DNA from: Tolypocladium sp. Sup5 PDA-1
Taxonomy: Eukaryota > Ascomycota > Sordariomycetes > Hypocreales > Ophiocordycipitaceae
Length of the DNA: 64,000 bases
Reading direction: 5' to 3'
Assembly: GCA_000750105.3 (NCBI GenBank)
Contig: JPHH03000068.1
Span: 1-64,000, forward strand
Numbering within the stretch: position 1 is the first letter of the stretch; the number at the start of each line of letters is the position of its first letter. The position numbers were made by a program, and so were the translations under genes. Under the pieces are notes generated by a model. That model had not been told where the DNA came from. It ran no database searches and worked only from the letters and a program-made list of their open reading frames with translations. Shown in pieces: positions 34,407 to 46,599 of this stretch.

Positions 34407-34739
34407 AGTGTCGCTGTGACGGGCAGAGCGGGGCGATGTCAGGTCGGACAAGGGTTCAAATCGGCATTGACGGGAACAAGGTCGGTCGTCGCGGACACTC
34501 AGTGATAGGCGTGCGGCAGGCCAGGTGCTCACTGCTCTAGGAGTTGGCAGGTAAGTCAGGAGGCGACTTGTGTATCCTTTAAGAGAAATAAAAACCACCA
34601 GCATATCTGCACTGCTATTGTGAAGTGTTCGATGTGAAAGGCAATCGCAGGCTGGACGGTGACCACCACTTGATGGTCGGCGCATTTCCTCAATCGGATA
34701 GGCGAGTCGTTTACCCCATATTTCGAGCCTTTAGCTCAG

Positions 34740-34883
34740 TGGGTAAACAGGCTGCGACGGCTGCTGTTTCCAGGGAATAAGCCGTGGCAAGGAAGAGAAG
34801 ATCCTGAGCTGTATGCTCGTGTGGGGCGGATCCTGCGAGATGCCCAGAGGGACCCGAAGGTTATTGCAATAGTAGTTTAATAC
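34740..34883 (+). pseudogene. Possible 3' exon fragment
   Basis: After an acceptor-like TCAG there is an open run containing NRLRRLLFPGNKPWQGRED and ARVGRILRDAQRDPKV ending in TAA. It looks coding but no gene can be built around it. The rest of 34407-35569 holds no gene that I can support, apart from the dispersed repeat. Confidence 0.3.
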
Positions 34884-35209
34884 TGTTACCGCGTTATTTG
34901 CCTGTACAGGTAGGCAGTACGGTGCGAATAATGGCGTTCAAAGCAATCGAACGGAATGGAGCCAAAGCAACCAGGCATCGGTAGATACTGCCGTACCTGG
35001 ACGGCCCGCAAACACTGGCAGACGGCGGTATCTGAAGCCGGGCCACTGGCCGAACTAAGTCAGCGTGTCCGATCACAGTGTCGTCAACCATCTAATCCTG
35101 CAGTCAAGGACCGTACGGATTAAGAAAGGTGCGGTCCCGTTCCTGTCACACCAACCACGGCAACCGAGGCAATGGAGGCGCCTGGCCAACTGCCCGCCCT
35201 GCATGCGTT

Positions 35210-35470
35210 CGCGAAACGCATTGCGATTGCGGGTTGAAGACAGGTCTGATTTCGTTGTCAAAGATGCTTTGCTGCCAACTGTTAGCTCACACTCATTCAA
35301 CTGCAATAAAGTTATGTCAGTCTTTTAAACTTATAGGATGCTGAATGTTAAGGGCCAATCACGTGGAAGCGGACTGGCGCCCATGGGCATCCTCCTGGTG
35401 ACACAAGGACGGGCGTCGGCAGGCAATCCTCCGTTCAACCATTGCTGACGTTCGAAATCGTCTATCGCTG
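35210..35470 (+). repeat. Dispersed repeat, copy 2
   Basis: Partner of 30070-30330 in direct orientation, about 5.1 kb away. See the first copy for shared blocks. Confidence 0.7.
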
Positions 35471-35569
35471 CAATTAATTAAGGTACAGGCAGCATTTGGC
35501 TTGTGACTACCTGGGCTTGCTCACTTCTGCGCAATCAACGGTGCGGTAGTAGAACGTCGCAAGCACGTC

Positions 35570-35812
35570 ATGGCTTGCGATGAACGAGGCGTGGTACGAT
35601 CAGCACAAGGCAGAGACGGTCGTCTCGGGCCGGAAGGACCGCGTGGGCCACCGGGTCACCCGGGACCCCCGGGAGACCACGGACGCCGAGGAGATCCCGG
35701 CCTCTCTGGAATACAAGGTCCCCCGGGTCCCCAGGGCCCGTCCGGCATCCAAGCCCCCCGTGGTGACCAGGGTCCGCCAGGTGTGCAAGGGCTGCATGGT
35801 GAAGGCGATTAG
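35570..35812 (+). CDS. Short collagen-like protein
   Basis: 80 aa from ATG 35570. Residues from about 14 to 78 form roughly 21 Gly-X-Y triplets (GRLGPEGPRGPPGHPGPPGD and so on) with one break where Gly is Ala (IQAPRGDQG). No signal peptide or anchor is visible, so it may be one exon or a remnant of a longer collagen-like surface protein like the one at 63.2-63.8 kb. Collagen-like proteins occur in fungi as adhesins or coat proteins; role here unknown. Confidence 0.5.
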   Translation: MACDERGVVRSAQGRDGRLGPEGPRGPPGHPGPPGDHGRRGDPGLSGIQGPPGPQGPSGIQAPRGDQGPPGVQGLHGEGD

Positions 35813-35959
35813 TGGAATAAAGTGGTTGTGGCCATTCGCCGAGGGGAGCGATGATTTGCAAACTTCTCATACGGAGCGTGGTACTGTCTGTAGAGTAAAT
35901 TTGAAAGAGCCTGACCGAACTGGCATGTCAAGCACGAGCAATGTCTAACCCGCATTCTC

Positions 35960-37660
35960 TGATTCTTTCCACACGCTTCGGGTTTAGCAGCCCCTCGTTC
36001 GCCTAAGAGTCCTCCTTCCGCGGGCGGCTATGCTAACGTAAAAGATATTGACACTTCCCGGCTCTCGTTCGAGTTGCCAAAATGTCTACGCCCGCGTCAA
36101 AACCTTAATACGCTGCCTTAAATTTACGAAGTATGCGCTTGTCTAAAACATTTATCCTTGGCTCCCACGTAGTGGTACTATTATACCACTTCACTAAGAA
36201 AGTGTGCTTCCTCCACCGGGCAAGTAAGCATTCCGCCTCGTAAACGTCGGCGTTGTGATTTGGGTTATCTGGCTGGCTTGGCTGTTCTAGGCTGCTTTCC
36301 GTCTGCTTCTTAGATCGCTCCTCTCTAGCTACAAGTATCGGATTCTAGACTTTCTTCGATAATAGATGGCGTTTAGTTGCTAGTTGATCTTGGGTACTAT
36401 ATGCCTTACACGCAGTGGCCTAAGTAAACTATAGCTAGAACGTCGCTGTGCTATTTTCTCGGACGCATTTGAGCATAGTATCGGGAAGTGGCCATTCCTC
36501 GTAGCTCGCAATGGTAGTGTGGGCAGGCCCCTCTGTGTTTGCGGACGAGGCGTTATCCCCGCTCTATCTCTTCTATTTCCTGGCAGCGCGTGGTCTCGAC
36601 CTCCGTGGTAGTCCGGGATCGCGCTGTGCATTGCGCTGCCTAAGAGTGGGGGCCGCGGCTTTGCGACGCTTGCGTGCTGGCACATATTCATCTTCGCTAA
36701 CGTCCGTTCCTTCTCCAGTAGGATGCCTTTTGACTTAGAGAGGACGAAGAGTATGCCTGTTCCTAGCGGTAGGTTGCCTATGTGACCGCCTCCGTCTATC
36801 TTCGCCGACTCTATCAGACTGGCTCGCCGAAGGGCTATTGTTAAGGATAGTCTGACGCTCCTCGGCATGTGTCTGACCATTCTAAGGCAAGGCGGGCGTA
36901 GAGGCGAGGTTAGTACTATCGTCCGTTGCCCGACAGTTCTGTTCGTCTTCATTCGAGCTTCTTTAACCAAGAGCCGGATAGCTGGATCCCGTTGTATACT
37001 TTTGGGCAGGGGTAGACCGAGTGACTTGGTCACTGCCTAAGCCACTGTCGCTGCGTGAACCGGTAATGCCTAGGTCGCCGTCCTCGGTATTACTACTAGG
37101 CATATTATCGCATCGATTTAGCGGCGCCGCGCTTCGACTTTGCTAGAGCGAGGAATGGAAGAAGTCGCTTGTGGACACGAGACAGGGTTAACTAGAGGTG
37201 TCCGTGTCCTGACGCTACAGCACTCCATCCTCTGGAGATAGGACAGGTGCGGACTATATCGAGGGATGCCGGGATAACGCGGAATCGGCAGTAGTGCTTG
37301 GAACAGCAACGGATGGCATAGGGGTCGTGCTAGCTAGCCGACTACGATAGTCTGTGGCCAACGAGACCACGCCTTCGGGGTCGGCAACCTCGGCATTATC
37401 AATCACTTCAGCTAGGTTCGCTTAATACATTTATTAGCATTTTACCCAACCCTCAGGTCTTGCCACTACTTACCCGTGCCCTCCGGGCGACTTCGTCGTG
37501 CGGCAGCGATTAACGCCGCAATCGCCGAGATTGAAGGAAGTAAGTCGTCTAGGCGCGACTCACCTACCTCCGGCTCGTACGACCCGTCATCGCCATCACC
37601 TTCGTCCCCGTCGTCCACGTTAGATTCGGCGTCGGAGGAGATTAATATCACGTCATTCAA
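35960..37660 (-). pseudogene. Chromodomain/Myb-like DNA-binding protein relic
   Basis: Minus-strand reading: acidic N-terminus ILISSDAESNVDDGDEGDG near 37.66 kb, a Ser/Arg-rich middle, ASYEEWPLPDTMLKCVREN near 36.46 kb, then a chromodomain-like segment at 36.25-36.12 kb (YEAECLLARWRKHTFLVKWY, TTWEPRINVLDKR). Frames change and TAG/TAA interrupt it; base composition below 36.45 kb is RIP-like. A second copy of the ASYEEWPL segment lies at 63.82-63.94 kb. I recall similar fungal proteins combining these segments with a Myb-like motif; function unproven. Confidence 0.55.
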
Positions 37661-37849
37661 AGCCCACTGCCGACCAGCCGAGGAAGGGCTTTGCGCTATC
37701 TGCGCAGCCTTCGAAGTAGTTATGGAAGATTGCGGAGCGGACGGGGCTGCAGGAGGATAACGCGGCTTCTACTATGGTGGTGGATGCAAAGGTTTTGTGA
37801 GGTAAGCGGTCTCTATGCGCGCTATAACTAGAGGAGTCCAAAAGATCTA

Positions 37850-39000
37850 ACTATTAAGAGCTCTAAGAGAAGCCATAGTATAGGTATAGAGCCTCCTTGC
37901 AAGAAGGAAATATAGACTTCTCGCAAAGGGTGTGGGAACTTCGTTAACGAGCGCGTTGACTCGAGAATCGCTAGGAGCTAGACGCCTTAAATAGGCGAGG
38001 ACGTGGCTTAACGTAACGCCGATTGTAGCTACTCGTCACGGTGCCATTCTGCTCCCAAAGCCATACTTTATGCAAAGGTTCGCATCCGAGAGATGAGTTT
38101 AGGCGTTTTTGATACTAACTACGTCTCCCCTCCTATCTCGCCACTAATTATCGAATTGCCGAACCATTTATGACGTAGCGCATTCCGGACCTCCTTCTCA
38201 TCTGAGCGATATTGCCGAAGATTAAGCCGGCTCGATTGCTAGGGCGTTCTCGGCGTCCCCGAAGTTAGCCCAACATCACGCCATATTGGTTCTCTATGTT
38301 CTATTGCATAGTCTCGATCTCCAAACCCCCTCGTAATGTTCGGTGTCCGAAGTAGAGAAGGAGCCGATAATCCACTCCTGGGCGTTCTTGGCCATTCTTC
38401 GAGCTAATCTATCGATGCACTCCTGTCTTAGCTTCGAACATCCCTTAATCCACACGAATCTCCGTGAGCGACCAGCAGAGAGGAGTCGACTATGATCACG
38501 CTATTCATGATGGCACAGCATGATAGCACAGGCCGCCGGGAAGCGCCAGCCCGAGACAACGCCGGGCCATAATCGTCGCAATAAAAGTTCCCGCCCTGGG
38601 CTTCTAATAACGTGTCATCTCAATGCGCGACACGAGGCACACTTCAGCTTATCAAGGGCGTCGACTACGGCCGGTCATAATCGTGCGGAAAGGCGACTCG
38701 GGTCGGCCATCGGTGTAGTCCGTTATGTGCGGCATTTTTTCCATTGGCTGAGCAGCAATCGCGTTCCTCTAAGCCTCCATGCCGAGGGCGGTTGCCGAAG
38801 GTGAATCTGTCTCGAGAACTGGTGCACGGAATAGAGGGGCGCTGGCCGAATAAAGAGGGGGGAGTTGAAAGGGGCGAGGCAGATTCCGTGCTTGCAAAAC
38901 AGCGTAAACTAAGCCCGTTAGCAAAGAACCGATGCTGTTCCGGTAAGCCGGAAAGAAAAGGGTCCGGCCCAAGAGCCATTGAACCCAGACGATGAGGGGA
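37850..39000 (-). pseudogene. RIP-eroded repeat, unidentified
   Basis: Base use is RIP-like, strongest at 37.85-38.4 kb. The minus strand gives coding-like pieces: AKNAQEWIIGSFSTSDTEHY near 38.38 kb and RVNALVNEVPTPFARSLYFL near 37.93 kb, separated by stops. No family recognised. Confidence 0.35.
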
Positions 39001-39419
39001 ACACTTACGGCGTGCGTCGAAGGGCGCTCGGCAGCAGACGTGGCGGAGCGTGACACGGGCTGTCTGCAGTCTCTGGGCCGAAATGACGAGTCCGCGAAAT
39101 GAAGGATTGGTGCAGGCAGAAATGGAGAAAGACAGGGTGCGAAGGCGGGACGGCCGACGGAGCTAAAGGGGAGGGAAACAGGAGAAGAGAAGTCAAGAGT
39201 ACAAGTCGACGGAGGAGGATGGAGGTCGGTCTATTTATATGGGCGCCCGGCGATGGAGGGGCACGGCAAGGGGCGGGCCAATGGCGGCAAGGGCGCCTTA
39301 CCCGATCGGGGATGCCACCATTCCCGGTGGGTTCAACAGCGTGTTCCAGACTACAGTTGAGTTTGTGCGGGTACGAGGAACTTGCCGAAACTCTGGCTGG
39401 GAAGATCACCAGAGAAACA

Positions 39420-41004
39420 TGATCATGGCCACGATCCTCCTTCGTTCTTTAAAAGCGAATGTCAATTGCCATCACGTTGCGAAGCGGTCTCAAATGTTTA
39501 AGGACAAGTATAACAATCGCGAAGGGAAAAGGCTCCGAGGTCTAGACTTTGAGAGCAGTATGCGTCGTACGGGTCTTGCCTGGCTGCCTCACGATCTCTT
39601 CAACTGGCAAGATTTCCACTTCCACGACGAGCTTGTTACATCGACTAGCTTCACCTTCAACGGACTACAGGGCGTGTTTCGCAACTGGAAAGACGTCACT
39701 TCGGTCAGTCGAGAGTATTGCAAAGCCTGGGAGTGGTGATCAGTCCGATATCCTGGATTGTATGCGCAATATGGTCTATCGACATCTTGCGCTTCAAGTT
39801 GTTCGACAACTTTGCATCGTGCCAGATCCTCACTCAGACCCAGAGGGCCAAGATGCAGAGGGTAGGCCGGAATATTTGGGGCTACGACGTTGTTCATGCC
39901 CTGACAGGCGAGGTGCCCTATCTATCACAAGTGCGGAAAGGGAAGCATGGTTTGGGAAACACCTACCCTGAAAGGGTCCAACGTCTCTTTGGCTGGGACG
40001 ATGGCATCGTTCGTACGTTCTGGGACCACTGCTATTACCGGCAGCTAGCTCGAAGATTCTACTCGTTCATTTCGGCCCACACTAGCGTCACTGTTGCAGA
40101 AAACTGGAAAAGCTCTCTCGGAAAGCAAGCACTACCACACTTCTGGATCATACCGCATTACAACAAGCACAGATTGTTCACCAGATTGCCCAGAAACGTC
40201 AACCGATCCGCTGGCTAGGGAAGGTGGTTGTTTGGGGGGAATACGTACCTGGATGGCCCTCCTACTAGCCTTGTATGTGGAGGCGGGGCTACTCCTAACG
40301 TTGCAGAAGTCAACACACCGACTTACATGGTTGATTTTGGGTGTTCTGTGCCCTTTACCGAAATTCCACGGCTGGTCGAAGAAGGGTTCGAAGCTACTCG
40401 GCGGCTATTCGCTTGTGGTGATCGAAAAGTCTTGGCGCATTACAACGCCGCTCACGACTGCCTCAGACGGAGCCTCGGAGACCTATTATGCGACCTCCTC
40501 CTGATGATTGTACTGACTTTTGCAGCTTCCTCGGCCACCCCAACACTTCCAATGCATAGCGACAATTTCGAAGTAGGGCATCGGAAGGACCCAAGGCTTT
40601 TAGCTGTGACTCTTACTACACGAATGCTATGGTTCCTCTATCCTCACCGATTTCCCTGGGAGCACGATGATGGTATGGTTCAGGATTTCCGAGATGATGA
40701 AGAAGATGGGTGGGTCTTTACCCCTAACGGTTCAAACGGTGCTCTACTTACATATCTACTAGAGCACAAAGGCGTGAATAATCGGATTCTATGCAAGCTC
40801 GGATGGGTTTTTCCTTGTATAGGGTATCGAGAGAATCCGCGGAACAGTGAACTGAGTTTACGTCCAGAGAGGGAGCTTTTAGAGCTGCGAGAGGAGTTAA
40901 TTTCATTGATGAATAACCCTCCGGCGTTCATTGCTCGGATTTTTCGCAGTCGAGACGAAGTCTGGGTGGAGCGTTGCCTTGGCATCATCGCTTCATCGTC
41001 CTGA
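39420..41004 (+). pseudogene. Broken gene of unknown family
   Basis: Starts at ATG 39420 (MIMATILLRSLKANVNC...). The frame changes between about 39.72 and 39.79 kb with no good intron, then continues through RFKLFDNFASCQILTQTQRA and VGRNIWGYDVVHALTGEVPY to a single in-frame TAG at 40216-40218, after which the same frame runs to 41004 (GGNTYLDGPPTSLVCGG, YMVDFGCSVPFTEIPRL, HRFPWEHDDGM). The TAG fits Trp TGG changed by RIP, or an undetected intron end. No domain recognised. Confidence 0.45.
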
Positions 41005-41473
41005 GACCGGCATGGAGACGGGAGTTATTATGGACCATACTTGTAAGAATAAACGAGTGCTATCGTGCTTCCCACGCACCAGCAGCCAATCTGCCAAAGC
41101 GAGGACATCGTTCTGTAGCCTTACTGGTCGATTTCGGATATCGAGAGAGAGCGCCAGCAACAGTTACTTTACCTTGAGTTGGGTCTCCTGGCCCGGTCTC
41201 CAACGTTCTTGAACGCGTCCAGCCAGTGAGCAACCGGAATGAAATGCATGGCTGAGTGCATTCCAGCAATGGCTGGGAGAGACGTTACTGGATGGTAACA
41301 GGGGAGGCAACCCATCTGGGGTTGCGCAAAGAGCCTTGAGGAACGAAAGTCTGGGGTTGGAAGCGAGATACTGATGGCGTTGAGGGGCTCGGGAGATCAA
41401 GAGAGGGGGTCGTATTCTTTAAAGGGTTCATGGTGGTGGCTTGCATGGTGCGCCGGTTTACTGGCGGCGGAAC

Positions 41474-41893
41474 CTAGGGTATCCTGGGAATACACGACGG
41501 CAGGTCAGGCGATATCCTAGGATTGGACAAGCTCCCACTTCCGATACTCAAGTTATCGTCGCAGCCGGAGAAGCCGGGAGTTGATGTCCCATTGACGTGC
41601 TGAACGGCGCCTTGGTCGGGGAAGCTCCTCGCTGTCGGGAGAGTGTATGGCGGTTGGATGAAAGCTGCCGCAGCTTTCTCTCGGAGGCGTTCCAGCTCAT
41701 TCTCCAGAGCGCTGTTTCGCCAAAGCAGCTCTTGGATGGCATTATCGTCGCCTGGGCCATTGTTCTTCTGGCATTTCCTGAGCTCTTCTAGTTCTTGCTC
41801 AAGCTGCGAAATGTGCGCCTTTGTTCTGGCCCGGATCGCTCTCCGACTCTCGCGGTCGTTGGCTCGCTTTCGGGCGAGCGGTGTTGGGGTCAT
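41474..41893 (-). CDS. bZIP transcription factor, short C-terminus
   Basis: 139 aa from ATG 41893. Residues 8-26 are the basic region (RKRANDRESRRAIRARTKAH), followed by heptad leucines (ISQLEQELEEL ... LLWRNSALENELERLREK). This matches fungal bZIP proteins often found near metabolic clusters, which begin in the same way, so the start is trusted. Those proteins are usually longer; here a TAG at 41474 follows PRIP, and an open frame of Pro/Ser-rich text continues beyond it for about 60 codons. So it may be truncated by a Trp to stop change. Confidence 0.7.
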   Translation of the reverse strand: MTPTPLARKRANDRESRRAIRARTKAHISQLEQELEELRKCQKNNGPGDDNAIQELLWRNSALENELERLREKAAAAFIQPPYTLPTARSFPDQGAVQHVNGTSTPGFSGCDDNLSIGSGSLSNPRISPDLPSCIPRIP

Positions 41894-41899
41894 GGTGGA

Positions 41900-43540
41900 T
41901 AGGGTCCGAATTCCTAGTGGAGTGTGTTAGAGGGACGGCGTCATGCCGCACAGGGACCGTGGGGTAGCAGCTGTGTAGCTCAGCTGTAGGTGCTTCCATA
42001 CGATTGCGCTTGGGGGCTTCCCCTTGAGTTGCCGTCGAGCTTCGGGGCATTGCCATGCAGGTAGAGCGGGGCCGTTAAGGTCGAAGTTAGTGGCTTGTTT
42101 AGGCGGAAATTACAGTTGATGTTCAGATGTCAGGACGCGGTGCTGTCTGTCATGGCTTACAGTGTAATAAAGCGCTTTCGCAACTGTCCTTGTCGCTTGC
42201 ATTTGATAAGGAAATCGACCTAGTAGCCCAATCGTACTGTATGAATGAAATGAAGATGACGGAGAGAAAAGCGAGTACCTACGGATACAGTCGCGGTAAT
42301 CGGCCGGCCGTGGCGGCAGTGGAAGTCCCTGAGTCGTGACCCCAGCACAGTGGACATGGGACGTCGGCAGTGTATTCTTAGGTGCCCCGTGGGGTAAGCC
42401 TTGAACCTGTAAACCTCCCATCGCCCACCTCAAAGCCATGGAGTTGGAGCACAGTCCATCTGCGGCGGCGGGCAGCGTACCCGCGTCGTGCCTGGGCTTT
42501 TTCTTGGTGGTCAACATCATCCTATGCTGGTGAGGGACTGCGCGACTTGTCCCCGATAAGTATTGTCACCGATAAGCATTGTCACCGATTCCCGCGAGCT
42601 CCGCAAACTCGCTGAGCGGCGCGAACTAAAGCGGACTCCCAGACAACCCCGCCCGTGACGGCTTTGCTAAAAACCCTGACCCGGCAGCGCGATGGTGTGT
42701 GGAGGCGGTGCAACTAACAAAAGGCCCTGGCGATCTAGATGAGGCTAAAGTCGGCAAACCTCAGACCGCGTAAAAGCAGTGAGACCTTGTCTCGCTATTG
42801 GTTGCGCGCAATGTTCCCTAGAGAATGCCACCATTGGACATTTCCCACTTTTGGCGGTACTGACTCGCCTGCCGTGAATGAGAGAATCCGCCGAGCCATG
42901 TGCGCCATGCCCCTCCTCCGAGAAAGTGTGGCAGGGGATCTTCGGTCTACTGCTATAGAGACGCCCCTACGACAGCAGAGAACGACGGGAACAGAGAGGA
43001 CGTCTACAGTACCGTGGCACTTGCGCAACCTTTGGATACTGCACGAAGGCACGACTTCTTGCTCGTATTGCTTTTTGGCCCGACCTCGTATCACACCGTA
43101 CGCAGCCCGAACACGAACCCACGAACATACAATATGCGACGTCCTCCATCCCCTTGAGACGGGGCCTTTCAATTAGACTCTATTTCTTTGCCCCTGGCAA
43201 AGGATTCTACTACGACCAGCGCAACATATACAGGGATTCGCCGCCCCGACGGTCGCGCCCTGCCGACATTGAGGCAAGTGGCTACTATGCTATCTCGACA
43301 GCTGGACATCATGACCCTAGGAAATTCACCTCTGTTGAGCCATCGAAATTGTCTAGGAAGGGAGTATTTTCCATTGACGAGCATAGACGTCCATGTTGGC
43401 GGCATGTCTATAGTAATGATAATTCCGATGGTCTCTTCTAATCCTGTTCCCCTTAGGTCCGATCAGACTCCTCTTGCGGATGAAGGGCTGGTACGGGCTG
43501 TTTTGTCTCGCTTAACCATAAGGACTAGTTAGCGATAGAG
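41900..43540. other. No gene supported
   Basis: Short frames occur on both strands (largest about 145 codons at 42739-43176 plus) but they overlap each other, lack splice context and show no motif. I see nothing here that I can name. Confidence 0.4.
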
Positions 43541-43549
43541 CCAAACGCT

Positions 43550-44260
43550 CTATATTAGCATCAGGGTTCGAAATAGTACCGGCAAAAGAAGACAAGTGTT
43601 TCCGATCCTCCCCCTCTCGAGTCCGAGAGCCGGAAAGCCAGCGGGGATAGCGAGAATGGCGACGCCCGCGTGAGAACTCGACCGGCCCGAAGCAAGGCAG
43701 GAAAGATTATGAAGGAGAGCAAGAGCGGACACGATGCCAAGAGCAAGAAGAATGGCGCAGAGGATCAACTCAGGCTTCCGAGTTTCTGGCACGTCTACTT
43801 CGCCATCGTTACGTTTTAGTGCCCTAGCTTCATATTGAAATGCTGTGGGAAGCCACCAAAGCCCAGCAGCGAGCGTGGAGAGAAAAGATGGGGCTTCTCA
43901 GCATCATTGTCTTCGTCCTTGACTGGAGTTTTGACGGCAAGGTACCTCACGATGGTTCGCCAGAGCAACTGCGGAGCCGATACCGGTCGTGACAGGTCGG
44001 AAGCTGTCACAAAAATGGACGACTAATGAGTAACACACCTCGAAATAAACTGTTGACTTGGTTTTCCAAGTCTCTCTTGCATAGCAGCTTGTAATTAGGT
44101 CGCCCATCGAACTCACTCTTGACTAGCGAATTTAAACTAAACATGATCTGGAGAGAGAGACTTCGGTACCTCGAGGGAGCCATAAGGAATAGAGCTAATT
44201 CTCTTAGGTTCTGAAGTCTTCCGAGAATGGAGAGTCCGTCGGGGCTCGATGTTAACAAGG
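43550..44260 (-). pseudogene. Fragments with one hydrophobic segment
   Basis: A minus-strand frame reading YEARALKRNDGEVDVPETRK then ELILCAILLALGIVSALALL suggests a membrane segment near 43.75 kb. Upstream pieces in other frames (VRYLAVKTPVKDEDND near 43.95 kb, ILGRLQNLRELALFLM near 44.2 kb) may belong to the same decayed gene. No intact model can be built. Confidence 0.3.
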
Positions 44261-44359
44261 CTCACCCTATTGCTGGATTATGTATAATTGACCAACATCT
44301 GAGAAACTCATATAACGTCAAATACCCAAAGGCTTTCCTCCCTGTCGTGCCGTTGCGCG

Positions 44360-46536
44360 TCAGTCAAGCTCCCTCCGAAGCAATTTCTCAGCCATTTCGG
44401 CCCCTGGATGAGCTCGGCTCATCTCCGTCAGCAGCAGGCGGGCATGGGTTACGGCCGATATCCTGACAGGCGACTGGGAGCTAGAAACGCCGCCAGCTAC
44501 ATCGTCTCCGTCTGGGTCGGCTTTGATCTTGGGCGACGCGGTCTCACCTACACGAGCATAGACAGATTCCATGCCTTCGCCAGCATCCTCCATGGCGAGA
44601 CTCATGAACCCTGACGCGGAGACAAAGTAGGGGACCAAGGGGGACACGCGTCGAAGGGTGAAGAGCCCCCCGTAGGAATTGGCCAGCGCGAGAATGGACT
44701 GTGCGGCCTGGAGACAGATCTCCCGGGGCCGGATATCGGATTCTTCGAGGACGAGGTTGACAAACGGCCGGAAGAGGCAGAGGAGGCAGAATTGGTAGTA
44801 CATGCTGGTCTCGCAGTTAGATATTCCCTGTCGAAACCTGCACATCAGACAGGACGCAGGATGCTTACTGGATGAATAGTATAAACGGCGTGTCGCTTCC
44901 ATATGTCTTGTGAAGAGCAAAGAAGCTCTCGTACCAGTCGAGGCACTTGGTATATACCGCCACCACTTCGCTAGTGCCGACTTAAGCAGCTGAAAGTTGA
45001 ATGGATGCAAGCAGCCTGTACACCCACTCGGTGAGTTAGAACATCTTTGCCGGGATGAGCTGCAGATTGCTAAGCTGCGAACTATGGGCGTCTGAAGCCA
45101 CATCTATGTGCCCTAGTGTTAGTCAACAGGCTATAGTCAAGTTGTCTTGCAAGCACTCACTTGGCGTGTTTCCGTCGCTGCGTTCGCTAATAGTAGACTC
45201 GCGGCTGCAGGGTGGTTAGTCTAGAAAGACGGAGGCGTCCTGAGCTGTGTTGCCATATAAGCTGGCAGGCCGGCCTGTTGTTAATCGAAGTATGCTGCAT
45301 CGCGTGCGGGTTAGCCTGGTAGTCCGAAGATGCACCGTAGGTTATCAATAGGTGCTCATACCGAATTAGGGAGATTGCGCCGCAGTAGGTTGTCGCTCGC
45401 ACCCTGGAATACTCCTCCTCCTGCTTGCCCGCCAACGGCTCCCGAAGGCAAAGATCTGTGATGGCGCCAGCGAAAGCCTCGGACAGGTCTTCTGCCTCTG
45501 CCTCCCGGCCGCAGCTGACTTGGTACAGAGCAAGAATCCCAAGAGCCTGAATATCGGGGAGGCTGCTGAACGGCCCGCTACTGTTGATGATTGCGTTGGC
45601 CTCGTCGAAAAATGCCTTGCTCCCGGGCCATCCTGACGGGGCAGCACACCCTGCATAGTCTTGGTTTTCGCAGACTATTCGCGTCGCCAAGGCAAGAAGC
45701 GCATTAATAAGTGCCGACGAGCAGTACCGACTTGAGCCACTGTAGTAGTCTTGTAGATATGGATCTTTGCATAGTAGATAGAAGGGCAGGTAGTCCCACG
45801 TGAGGAGGGAGTCGAATAGCTGGCGCACATATGCTACCGTCCAGCCTGTTCTCGTCCACGCGTCAATTCGCGGCTGAGATGCGTCCCCGGGTGATGGAAG
45901 CGGTGGTATATATAGGAAAGCAAGAGTCGGTAGGACTGGCGTTGATATCGTCTCGTGTGCTTCGGCCCACAAGCTGCGCTCGCTGAAACTGGGACGACGG
46001 GCCATTGACGACGGCAACCGGTCCTGGCAATATAGGCAGACGGCCGCTTCGGGGTTCGAACCGACGGATTCGACCTGAGATAGGCGTCTTGGAATAGCCT
46101 CTTGACTTGGGTTGCCTTTGCTTCTGTCTGCGAGCTCCTGGAGGATATCCTGACGCGACATATAGCCGTCTATCAACCCCTGGGCGACATTATTGTACGC
46201 ATCGACATCGTCTATGGACGAGAGGGCATTGAGCAATACGTCGCTTTCTTTATTGCTCTTCTTGAGTCGCTCGATCTCGGCTCGCAAGTCGTCTTTTGAT
46301 TCGCGTCGGGTGTGGTCGTACACGCATTCTTGCTTGGCCTCCTTGTATCTCTCGCAAGGGTCCTCGCCGTCACACTAGAGCAGCAGTCGAAGTCAGTATC
46401 ACTCGAAAAGGTTGCGGTCATATGGAGTTTTAAAAGAAGGATAGGTCCTGTGTGTGTGTATGTGTCGATATCTCACCTTTGTTCGTTTCCTGCGACAATG
46501 TTGGCAGGCCATTCGCACCTGCTGTCGTAGGGGCAT
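44360..46536 (-). pseudogene. Zn2Cys6 fungal transcription factor, decayed
   Basis: Exon 1 46536-46477 (MPLRQQVRMACQHCRRKRTK), intron 46476-46375, then exon 2 from 46374 starting CDGEDPCERYKEAKQECVYD. Together they form a Zn2Cys6 cluster, but the fifth ligand is Tyr (E-R-Y where E-R-C is expected; TGC to TAC). A coiled-coil-like linker follows, then the fungal regulator middle domain (WDYLPFYLLCKDPYLQDYYS) and a C-terminal part (MYYQFCLLCLFRPFVNLVLE). Between 45.2 and 44.88 kb the best frame has two TAA codons at Gln positions (KMF-stop-LTEW, SAA-stop-VGTSEV) and a frame change near 45.2 kb. It is probably non-functional. Confidence 0.7.
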
Positions 46537-46599
46537 GACTCTATCGCACTCCTTGTAGAAAGCAACAAGACAAGGAAGGTGTACCGGAGGTCGGGGATT

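Noticed and set aside
34727..34800. tRNA-like text tttagctcagtgggtaaacaggc
   Set aside because: It resembles an A box, but there is no B box at the right distance and no acceptor stem pairing; the region reads better as a coding fragment.
36511..37033. 217-codon minus ORF and 75-codon plus ORF at 36.4-37.0 kb taken as genes
   Set aside because: The better explanation is the chromodomain-type relic, whose conserved segment ASYEEWPL lies in a different minus frame.
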